Shown here piece by piece: positions 24,092 through 32,422 of a stretch of 64,000 bases of DNA. Each line of letters starts with the position of its first letter. Positions within the stretch are counted from its first letter, which is position 1. Under the pieces are notes generated by a model. The model made no database searches, was not told the DNA's origin, and saw only the letters and a program-made list of their open reading frames with translations. The position numbers and the translations under genes are program-made. The stretch comes from Fremontodendron californicum (taxonomy: Eukaryota; Streptophyta; Magnoliopsida; Malvales; Malvaceae), in contig JAULJL010000027.1 in NCBI GenBank assembly GCA_030761205.1, forward strand, positions 17,486,501 through 17,550,500, in the 5' to 3' direction.

Positions 24092-24739
24092 TCACAAAGA
24101 CAAAGTGCAGTCCACTCCTTGTTCGTCCATATCTCTTTTTCTTTTTCCGAGCGTTTGCGAAACAACCGTAGCAGATAAACACTCATAAGCTTGAAGCTTT
24201 TTAAGTAAATCTTCAATGGTTGTAGCAGAAATTATGGTTCTCCTTGCCTCTGAAAACATGAATCCATTATCCACAGCATTATCTAAATATAAAAGCAAAT
24301 TACTAAAATAACCATTAATATTAAGCAAACCAATGGGTTTCTTATTTGTGACCAAAGATGACCAAGAAGCCACGCAAGCTATTTCTTCCAATGTACCCAG
24401 ACCTCCTGGTAAAGCAATGAATGCATCGGCAGAATGGTACATGATTGTTATCCGTTCAGGGACACTCCAGACTTGTATTTCCTTACCCACGGTAGGTCCA
24501 CAAAAACTTGTGAATAGTTTTGGCACGATTCCTAGAACTGGACTTCCTCCGGCGTGTGCTGCTGTAGCGACTGCTCCCATTAAACCCGTACTACCGCCTC
24601 CATAAATCAAGTGGATCTTTTGTTGGGCAAGTATTACTCCAACTCTTATGGCTTCATCAGCGAATATGTTATTTTTTCCTGGATAAGCACCTCCAAAGAC
24701 ACAAATTTTTTTAATGCGCTGGGATGAAGTACTTTCCAT
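24092..24739 (-). CDS. LOG: LOG-type cytokinin riboside 5'-monophosphate phosphoribohydrolase carried by the Athila element
   Basis: Intact 215-codon frame. LOG enzymes remove ribose 5'-phosphate from cytokinin nucleotides, releasing active free cytokinin in the cytosol or nucleus. The Rossmann-type fold is evident: CVFGGAYPGKN (13-23), LIYGGGSTGLMGAVA (44-58), VPERITIMYHSADAF (93-107, with family Arg 96) and the signature PGGLGTLEE (111-119), whose Glu is catalytic in characterised members. KKPIGLLNINGYFSNLL follows at 133-149. Length fits plant LOGs (about 200-230). The segment around Arg 96 departs from the usual plant ER-K form and the C terminus is basic, so it is a divergent member. It is intronless, unlike plant LOG genes, and lies sense to pol inside the LTRs, as expected of a captured cDNA. 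Similar proteins are often mislabelled lysine decarboxylase. Confidence 0.88.
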   Translation of the reverse strand: MESTSSQRIKKICVFGGAYPGKNNIFADEAIRVGVILAQQKIHLIYGGGSTGLMGAVATAAHAGGSPVLGIVPKLFTSFCGPTVGKEIQVWSVPERITIMYHSADAFIALPGGLGTLEEIACVASWSSLVTNKKPIGLLNINGYFSNLLLYLDNAVDNGFMFSEARRTIISATTIEDLLKKLQAYECLSATVVSQTLGKRKRDMDEQGVDCTLSL

Positions 24740-24800
24740 TTTTTTTTTCTTCGAGTGCCTGAAAGAGAATGAGACATGGTGTAATATATAGAGGACTCAG
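24740..24800 (-). promoter_or_regulatory. LOG leader: TATA-like box and candidate 3' splice site
   Basis: On the minus strand, CTCTATATATTACACC lies about 50 nt upstream of the LOG start codon. It is followed by CTCATTCTCTTTCAG/G, a pyrimidine tract ending in a good acceptor, about 22 nt before the ATG. An upstream ATG (24,771) opens a different frame. Either a promoter or a splice acceptor could allow LOG to be translated without reading through gag-pol. No donor was identified. Confidence 0.45.
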
Positions 24801-25103
24801 TAGTGAATCAGACAAGAGTAATAATGTCGCCGAAAGTGTATCTGACCTGTCAGAAGAAAATGTTAACCTAACAAAAGATTTTTGCGTGATTTCAGGAAGA
24901 AAATCAAAAAGAGAAGAAAAAATCAACCGTAAAAGACAAATAAAAAAAAAACGAGAATAGTTACACAAATCGAACAACACGTAAATTAAACCAAAATAAA
25001 GTTATTGCAAATCAAACCAAAAGCTGAGAAGTCATTTATTGTAGTTGTGATTGTGGCTCACATCTTCCTCTGGTTTTACGTCCAGAAACGGCTTAAACGC
25101 CTT

Positions 25104-25640
25104 CTATGAGTCGAGGATATGCTTCCCATCCAGTTTTCTTACAAGCTGGCAAACAGGGTCTTTTAACATCAGATTCCCAAGATGTTGCCATTCCCTTTGG
25201 AATTGCGGCCATAAATCAAGAATTTCTCTTTGTACGTCTCCACTAGGATGCGTCTCAAGAGAAAGTTGGATATTACCCAAATTCTCCTTACTCAGTCCAT
25301 CCTTAATGAATTCAATTTTATCATCTCGATTAGAGGATGGAATCCCAATAGAACGACATTTACCGTTACACGTCCATCGTGCACATTTGTGGCAATTTGA
25401 ACTCATGCGCTTTGCTCGTCGCTTCTTTGCAAAAGTGCTTCTACCTGTACCTGGTAAATGCAAAACAGGAAGATATTCATCTTCACGTACCTTGGCTTCA
25501 ATTATCCAACGTATGTCGTCAGGAATCCCTTTGTGCATAAGCATTCTTAATCTTTCAAGTCAAACTTGGTAAAGCTTCAGTAAAATATTTCGAGGAAAAG
25601 GAGGAAATCGTTTCTGCAATCTTGTGAGAATATCATCCAT
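25104..25640 (-). pseudogene. Virus-like zinc-finger nucleic-acid-binding protein, copy 1 (full length, one stop)
   Basis: 178 codons from ATG at 25,640, interrupted by TGA at codon 27 (25,560-25,562; copy 2 has CGA there). It keeps the full C terminus, ending KLDGKHILDS. The centre holds GTGRSTFAKKRRAKRM followed by a cysteine cluster CHKCARWTCNGKC. A GRS.(Y/F)A.(K/R)RRA basic motif directly before a Cys cluster is the hallmark of the small nucleic-acid-binding proteins of Betaflexiviridae (vitivirus, carlavirus and relatives), several of which suppress RNA silencing. Similarity also seems to extend past the cysteines. The N-terminal 60 and C-terminal 55 residues are unrecognised. The match is from motif recognition, not a search. 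Downstream re-initiation at Met 33 or 35 could bypass the stop. Confidence 0.6.
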
Positions 25641-25700
25641 CCTGAAAAAAAATGAAAAAAATGAAAGAGAAATTGGAAGAGAAATTTATATACAATATCA
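25641..25700 (-). promoter_or_regulatory. Leader of zinc-finger copy 1: TATA box and 3' splice site
   Basis: The minus strand reads TTGTATATAAATTTCTC, then a long pyrimidine-rich stretch ending in TTTTTTTTCAG/G directly abutting the ATG. The same leader precedes copy 2 (26,497-26,560). The TATA-like box is about 50 nt upstream of the start codon. The pyrimidine tract with CAG/G is a textbook plant acceptor, so the ATG would be the first codon of a spliced exon. Confidence 0.5.
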
Positions 25701-26103
25701 GTTTTGTGGGTAGCTGATGGAACCGATTTAAATAATCACGGAGTACCGTTATCCGCCATTTAACCGGGGTTAAAAAAAATAAATTAAAAATTATATTTAC
25801 ATCTTTGTAAGAGAAAAGAACTATTAAACAAAAGAAAAGAAAAACAATAAAAGATAGAATGATGGAGAGTAAGGAATATGCAAATCTGATATAATAGATG
25901 CTCTCCATCCTTTTGGGTTGCCTCCCAAGAAGCGCTTGGTTTATTGTCCTCAGCCTAACTTAGACCCATGCCATTATTATTCAACATACTTTGGCTCAAA
26001 AAGTGGAAACTCCTCCACATCTTGTATTGGAAAGTTCTCATAGTAAGGCTTCAATCTATGACCATTCACTTTGAATGTCTTATCTGTTTTTGGGCTTTGG
26101 ATT

Positions 26104-26496
26104 TCAACTGCACTTTGAAAGTTGGATATTACCCAAATTCTCCTTACTCAGTCCATCCTTAATGAATTCAATTTTATCATCTCGATTAGAGGATGGAATC
26201 CCAATAGAACGACATTTACCGTTACACGTCCATCGTGCACATTTGTGGCAATTTGAACTCATGCGCTTTGCTCGTCGCTTCTTTGCAAAAGTGCTTCTAC
26301 CTGTACCTGGTAAATGCAAAACAGGAAGATATTCATCTTCACGTACCTTGGCTTCAATTATCCAACGTATGTCGTCAGGAATCCCTTTGTGCATAAGCAT
26401 TCTTAATCTTTCAAGTCGAACTTGGTAAAGCTTCAGTAAAATATTTCGAGGAAAAGGAGGAAATCGTTTCTGCAATCTTGTGAGAATATCATCCAT
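26104..26496 (-). CDS. Virus-like zinc-finger nucleic-acid-binding protein, copy 2 (open but C-terminally truncated)
   Basis: 130-codon open frame from ATG at 26,496, identical or nearly so to copy 1 over the first 127 codons and with no internal stop. Residues 64-79 are GTGRSTFAKKRRAKRM and the cysteines fall at 83, 86, 91 and 95 (C-x2-C-x4-C-x3-C), followed by an acidic/basic KIEFIKDGLSKEN stretch at 108-120. The duplication junction replaces the original 50-residue C terminus with three codons (KCS) and a stop. The basic motif and zinc cluster, the parts expected to bind nucleic acid, are intact. If the betaflexivirus relationship holds, a silencing-suppressor role is a reasonable guess but only a guess. 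Confidence 0.6.
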   Translation of the reverse strand: MDDILTRLQKRFPPFPRNILLKLYQVRLERLRMLMHKGIPDDIRWIIEAKVREDEYLPVLHLPGTGRSTFAKKRRAKRMSSNCHKCARWTCNGKCRSIGIPSSNRDDKIEFIKDGLSKENLGNIQLSKCS

Positions 26497-27046
26497 CCTG
26501 AAAAAAAGAATGAAAAAAAATGAAAGAGAAATTGGAAGAGAAATTTATATACAATATCAATTTTGTGGGTAGCTGATGGAACCGATTTAAATAATCACGG
26601 AGTACCGTTATCCGCCATTTAACCGGAGTTAAAAAAAAAATATATATATTTACATCTAGTTATTTTCAAAACAAGGATCAGAAAGAAAAACAACATAAAA
26701 AGACTCAAAAACAAAACACTCTAAATAAAATCCTAAATTCTTCCCCCCACACATAATTTTTACATTGTCCTCAATGTAATGCTATTATCCCCCAATGCAA
26801 GAATTATATGTAAGAGAAAAGAACTATTAAACAAAAGAAAAGAAAAACAATAAAAGATAGAATGATGGAGAGTAAGAAATATGCAAATCTGATATAATAG
26901 ATGCTCTCCATCCTTTTGGGTTGCCTCTCCAAGAAGCGCTTGGTTTATTGTCCTCAACTTGACTTAGACCCATGCCATTATTATTCAACATACTTTGGCT
27001 CAAAAAGTGGAAACTCCTCCACATCTTGTATTGGAAAGTTCTCATA

Positions 27047-30000
27047 CTAAGGCTTCAATCTATGACCATTCACTTTGAATGCCTTATCTGTTTTCGGGCT
27101 TTGGATTTCAACTGCACCATGAGTAAATACATTAGTAATAACAAAAGGTCCAACCCAACGAGAACGTAACTTACCTGGATATAACTTAAGGCGTGAATGG
27201 AAGAGAAGAACTTTTTGTCCAACAACAAATTCTTTTCTTGATATCATCTTGTCATGGAATGCCTTAGTCTTTTCCTTGTAAATCCTAGAATTCTGATAGG
27301 CATCATTCCTTATCTCCTCTAATTCTTGTAGGTCAAGTTTTCTTTTCTTTCCTATCTCATCCATCTCCATGTTGCATTGTTTGATAGCCCAATATGATTT
27401 ATGTTCCAATTCAACCGGAAGATGACAAGGCTTACCATAAACAAGTCGATAAGGAGACATACCAATGGGTGTCTTATATGCTGTCCTATAAGCCCAAAGT
27501 GCATCATCAAGTCATGAACTCCAATCCTTCATATTTGGATTAACTGTCTTTTCAAGGATGGACTTAACTTCTCGGTTTGACACTTCAGCTTGCCCAGTAG
27601 TTTGAGGATGATATGAGGTGGAGACCTTGTGTGTGATGTTATACTTCCTCAAAAGTGCTTCCATAGTCTTATTGCAAAAGTGAGTACCTCTATCGCTGAT
27701 TATCGCCTTTGGCGTTCCAAACCTAGCCAAGATGTTAGCCTTGACAAAATCTGAAACAACTTTAGAGTCATTAGTCCTAGTGGATTTTGCTTCCACCCAC
27801 TTTGAAACATAATCAACGGCAAGTAAAATATAAAGATTACCAAAAGAAGGAGGAAAAGGTCCCATGAAATCCATGCCCCATACATCAAAAATTTCAACAA
27901 TAAGTATTGGAGTTTGAGGCATTTGATTTCTAGGACCTAAGTTACCTGTTCTTTGGCAACGATCACATGACTTGCAAAAGAGGTATGCATCTTTGAATAT
28001 GGTAGGCCAATAAAATCCAGAATCAAGAACTTTCATGGATGTTCTTTTGGATCCCAAGTGTCCTCCACATGCATAAGAGTGACAAAAGGTGAGAATAGAT
28101 TGAAATTCAGTTTCGAGTACACACCTTCTTATAATCTGATCGGAGCAATGCTTCCAAAGGTAAGGATCATCCCATATGTAGTATTTGGCATCACTCTTGA
28201 TCTTATTTCTTTGAGCTTGTGTCAACTCTTGTGGCAACTTCTTGGTAACTAAGTAATTAACAATATCAGCATACCAAGGAGTTGTTGTACTTATAAAAAG
28301 AAGTTGCTCATCCGGAAAGTTCTCATTCAAGGGTAGTGCATCCTCTTCATGAACTAAACGGCTAAGATGGTCCGCAACCAGGTTGTCACTACCTCTCTTA
28401 TCTTTTATCTCCAAATCAAACTCTTGTAAGAGAAGTATCCATCTAATCAACCTTGGTTTGGCCTCCTTTTTAGTGAGCAAGTACTTAAGGGCTGCATGGT
28501 CAGAATATACAATTACTTTAGTACCAATTAAATAAGATCGAAATTTTTCTAAAGCAAATACAACAGCCAAAAGTTCTTTTTCAGTAGTGGAATAGTTCAA
28601 TTGAGCATCATTAAGAGTTCGGGAGGCATAATAAATGGCATGTGAGGCTTTGCCAACCCGTTGGCCCAAAACAGCTCCAATGGCATAGTCACTAGCATCA
28701 CACATGATTTCAAAAGGTACATTCCAATCTGGTGGTTGGATGATAGGAGCTGATGTCAAGAGTCCCTTCAATGTTTCAAACGCCTCTTTGCATTTATCAT
28801 CAAAGTGGAAAACCACATCTTTTTGTAGTAGCTTGCAAAGAGGTAATGTGATCTTTGAGAAGTCTTTGATAAATCTCCTATAGAAACCTGCATGTCCAAG
28901 AAAAGAACGAACCTCTCTTACATTTGTGGGAGGTGGTAAAGAATGCATAATATCTATTTTAGACTTATCAACCTCTATCCCTCTAGAAGAAATAACATGG
29001 CCCAAAACTATTCCTTGTTCTACCATAAAGTGGCATTTTTCCCAATTCAAAACAAGGTTAGTTTCCATGCATCTTTCAAGTACAAGTGTAAGGTTCTCTA
29101 GACATCTATCAAAAGAATCACCATAGACACTAAAATCATCCATAAATACTTCTATGATGTTCTCTACATAATCTGAAAATATGCTAACCATACACCTTTG
29201 GAATGTAGCTGGTGCATTACAAAGACCAAATGGCATACGCCGGTATGCAAAAGTACCAAATGGACATGTGAATGTTGTTTTCTCTTGGTCCTCCGGAGCA
29301 ATGGCTATCTGATTATAACCTGAAAAACCATCAAGAAAACAATAATGAGAATGGCCAGCTAACCTTTCAAGCATTTGATCAATAAAAGGTAAAGGAAAGT
29401 GGTCTTTGCGAGTTGTGGAATTAAGTTTACGATAATCAATACAAACTCGCCATCCTGTTTGAATCCTAGTAGGAACAAGTTCATTCTCATTATTTGTTAC
29501 CACCGTTACACCTGATTTCTTTGGAACCACTTGGACTGGGCTCACCCATTTGCTATCCGAGATAGGATAGATCACTCCAACATCTAGGAGTTTCAGTATC
29601 TCCTTTTTCACAACCTCCATCATAGGAGGGTTCAATCTTCTTTGTGCTTCTCTTGTTGGTTTAGACCCTTCCTCTAACAAAATCCGGTGCATGCACATGG
29701 ATGGGCTTATTCCCTTGATATCGGCAATTGTCCAACCAATTGCTGTTTTATGCTCTCTAAGCACCTGGATAAGTCGCTCTTCTTGCAAAGGTGTGAGCTC
29801 TTTGGCAATGATGATCGGTAGTGTGTCCTTTTTACCTAAGAACACATATTTCAAGTGGTTCGGTAGTGGTTTCAATTCTAAAGTTGGTGCCTGCAAAATG
29901 GAAGGTAGAAGTTTCTCATTAGATAAAGGCAAATCAATAAATGAAACATCAAACCTTGCATCTTTAGGTTGCAGCGAGTGTAAAGATTCTAGTGCCCCTT

Positions 30001-31249
30001 CCACCTGGTCACTCAAGGCTAGTTTAGCATTCCCCATTCCGAGATGGTTGCTAATGACTATTTCTACACTATCTTCACCATCTAGCTCATAAGCTTGCTG
30101 CACTAGTGAGTCAATTATATCAATATTAAAAACAGAATGCACATCACTAGGATATCTCATGGCCTCAAAAATGTTAAAGCGAATTATTTCACCATCAAAT
30201 TCCATAGTTAAAGTGCCATCATGTACATCTATTTTAGTTCTTGCTGTTTTCAAGAATGGCCTCCCTAATAGAATAGGTGTGGGATTAGAAGACATCTCAT
30301 CTTCCATCTCAATAACATAAAAGTCAGCGGGAAAAACCAATTCATTAACCTGTACAAGAACGTCTTCTACAACTCCTCTTGGATAAGTGTTAGAACGGTC
30401 AGCAAGTTGTATTATAACACCGGTTTCCTCTAATGGTCCTAGATTCAATGAAGCATAAATTGAATATGGCATGACATTAATAGATGCCCCTAGATCTAGC
30501 ATAGCACGCTCAAACCTGGTGTTGCCTATCTTACAAGGAATGGTAAACATACCTGGATCCTTGCATTTAGGTGGGAGTTTCTTTTGAAGAACAGCTGACA
30601 CATTCTCCCCCACACTTACCTTTTCATTCCATTTCAACTTCCGTTTAGATGTGCACAACTCTTTTAGGAACTTGGCATATCTTGGCACTTGCTTGATAGC
30701 ATCTAGTAAAGGAATGTTCACCTCTACTTTCCGGAAGGTTTCCAAAATTTCCTTCTCTTGCTCCTCCTTCTTGGACTTTGCTAACCTGCTAGGAAAAGGT
30801 GGAGGAGTTATATAAGAAGGAAAGGATGGTTTAGGAATTACCTTTTTTAGTGGCTCGTTGGGATGTGAAGAGGATGCCATGGTATTGTTCTCCCCTTGAG
30901 CACTATCATTTTGTGGTGTCTCTAGCTGTTTCCCACTTCTTAAATTTATAGCATTGGCATTCTCTCTTGGATTCACTATGGTTTGGGAAGGTAATTTCCC
31001 AGAATCCCTTGCTTGCATTTGACTCATGGTTGTTGCCAATTGCCCTATTTGAGTCTCCAAATTTCGAATACTTGTCTTTGTTTCCTGTTGAAATTGAATT
31101 GTATTAGTAGAAAGAGCTTTAACAAGATCTTCAAGAGAAGTACCTGAATTTTGGGTGGGTGGTAGTTGTTGTCGGGTTTGGTATGGTTGTTGCACTCTTT
31201 GCTGAAAACCCGGTGGCCTGTGGTCAAATGGTGGAGGAATAGTTTGTGA
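27047..31249 (-). pseudogene. Athila pol: protease, reverse transcriptase, RNase H, integrase
   Basis: Read on the minus strand in the same frame as gag. From the Met at 31,195: protease with DLGASINVMP near residue 230 (the Asp-Leu-Gly form usual in Athila); RT with MPFGLCNAPATFQR and VFMDDFSVYG near 683; RNase H with MCDASDYAIGAVLG near 830 and YSTTEKELLAVVFALEKF. The integrase zinc-binding HHCC region follows from about 1,043, then the catalytic Asp of WGMDFMGPFP, the Asp of SDRGTHF and the Glu after YHPQTTGQAEVSNREV. A TGA at 27,512-27,514 (likely from CGA) interrupts the C-terminal part of integrase, which continues in frame to 27,047 and ends VNGHRLKP. Otherwise all catalytic motifs are intact, in keeping with a recent insertion. 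The enzymes would copy the RNA and insert the cDNA in the nucleus. Confidence 0.93.
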
Positions 31250-32314
31250 TTAGTTCCCTCCATAATTGAAGTTTGGATGATCCCTCCATCCTGGATTGTA
31301 AGTGTTTGAGTAGGGATCATATTTCCTTGATTGGTTCTGAAATCCACCCATGGCATTCACATGTTCATTGGTATCCTCTTGAAGTGTTGGACACATATCA
31401 GTTTGGTGCCCTATGTTTGAACATATGCCACAAGCCTTTATTTGTTGTATTTTACCTACAGCCAATTGTTGAACAAGAGAAGTCAGTTTATCAAATTTTT
31501 GTTCAAGGGATGATATACTTACCTCATTAACTCTCTTGGGTTGTGGTGGTGGATCTTGTCTCATTGAGAACTGTTGAGAATTGGCTGCCATGTTGGAGAT
31601 TAATGTTCTAGCAGCCCTGGGAGTCTTATCAACTAGAGCTCCCCCACTAGCGGCATCTATCATACTTCTCTCCATGGGCATGAGACCTTCATAGAAGTAT
31701 TGGATGAGAAGTTGTTCACTTATCTGATGATGTGGACATGATGCACAAAGTTTCTTGAACCTCTCCCAATATTCATATAAGGACTCTCCATTGTATTGCC
31801 GAATCCCACATATCTCTTTCCTAATGTTGGCAGCCTTAGATGCTGGGAAATACCTTTCCAAGAATGCTTTCTTCAAATCATTCCATGTAGTGATGGTCCC
31901 GGATGGTAGATAGTAGAGCCATTCCTTTGCTGAATCAGCTAGAGAGAATGGGAAAGCTCTCAACTTAACTTGCTCTTCCGTGACCCCTGTTGGTCTCATG
32001 CTTGAGCAAACTACATGGAATTCCTTGAGGTGCTTATTTGGATCCTCTCCTGCAAAACCATGAAAAGTTGGGAGAAGATGAATCAAACCAGATTTTAATT
32101 CAAAAGCTACCTCAAGATTAGCATATTCAATGCATAATGGTTGTTGACCCAAGTCCGGAGCGGCTAGCTCCTTGAGAGTTCGGTTGTCAGCTGCTGCCAT
32201 CTCTCCTTGCTTCTCTTGGATGTTTTGGATCAACTCCTCGATTGGTTGTTGGTGAGAAGTTATAAATTCCCGAATTTTCCTAAGTCGTAAATCTTCTTCG
32301 GGAGCTTGGAACAT
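31250..32314 (-). CDS. gag: Athila gag (capsid/nucleocapsid)
   Basis: 354 codons from MFQAPEEDLRLRK at 32,314, 84 nt downstream of the primer-binding site. The capsid block includes LLPTFHGFAGEDPNKHLKEF (near residues 78-97), FPFSLADSAKEWLYYLPSG and LYEYWERFKKLCASCPHH, all typical of the Athila/gypsy retrotransposon gag family. A zinc knuckle CGICSNIGHQTDMC (C-x2-C-x4-H-x4-C) lies near residue 297. The frame ends at TAA (31,250-31,252) and then continues open into pol. In many Athila elements gag-pol is one frame, so this stop is either a lesion or a read-through point. Confidence 0.9.
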   Translation of the reverse strand: MFQAPEEDLRLRKIREFITSHQQPIEELIQNIQEKQGEMAAADNRTLKELAAPDLGQQPLCIEYANLEVAFELKSGLIHLLPTFHGFAGEDPNKHLKEFHVVCSSMRPTGVTEEQVKLRAFPFSLADSAKEWLYYLPSGTITTWNDLKKAFLERYFPASKAANIRKEICGIRQYNGESLYEYWERFKKLCASCPHHQISEQLLIQYFYEGLMPMERSMIDAASGGALVDKTPRAARTLISNMAANSQQFSMRQDPPPQPKRVNEVSISSLEQKFDKLTSLVQQLAVGKIQQIKACGICSNIGHQTDMCPTLQEDTNEHVNAMGGFQNQSRKYDPYSNTYNPGWRDHPNFNYGGN

Positions 32315-32397
32315 TCACTAATAAAAAAAAATAAGAAAGTAAATAATTAGAACAGAAAATAAGAATAAACCAATAAACTAATAAACTAAAGAAAGCA

Positions 32398-32416
32398 ATC
32401 CCCGGCAACGGCGCCA
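32398..32416 (-). other. Athila primer-binding site
   Basis: Minus strand TGGCGCCGTTGCCGGGGAT, six bases inside the 5' LTR. This is the usual Athila primer-binding sequence, generally assigned to a tRNA-Asp type primer. It fixes the orientation of the element. Confidence 0.85.
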
Positions 32417-32422
32417 AAAATT

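Larger units (their letters stand above)
25258..27118 (-). repeat. Tandem duplication of the zinc-finger cassette plus pol tail
   Basis: Two head-to-tail units, about 25,260-26,113 and 26,114-27,118. Each contains the zinc-finger gene (N-terminal three quarters in the copied part), its leader and the last stretch of pol (ending at TTTGGATTTCAACTGCAC). The junction at 26,103-26,114 fuses pol-tail sequence to the middle of the zinc-finger gene, truncating copy 2. The first unit lacks about 150 bp, including the C-rich hairpin module present at 26,730-26,850. Confidence 0.85.

Noticed and set aside
24092..24739. Annotation of the LOG frame as a lysine decarboxylase or as an ordinary host gene
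   Set aside because: The PGG-x-GT-x-x-E motif belongs to the LOG family, for which lysine decarboxylase is an old misnomer. The frame is intronless and lies inside a complete LTR element with a perfect target duplication, so it is not a free-standing host gene.
24769..24960. Plus-strand frame of 63 codons, antisense to the LOG leader
   Set aside because: It ends in a lysine/arginine run made by purine-rich leader sequence and has no recognisable domain. It is more easily explained as the complement of the pyrimidine-rich leader.
25051..26428. Plus-strand frames opposite the zinc-finger genes
   Set aside because: They mirror the duplicated minus-strand genes and show no domain; the minus frames carry the conserved basic/cysteine motif.
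27047..32422. env-like ORF of the Athila element
   Set aside because: No membrane-protein frame exists between pol and the 3' LTR; the space is filled by the LOG and zinc-finger genes.
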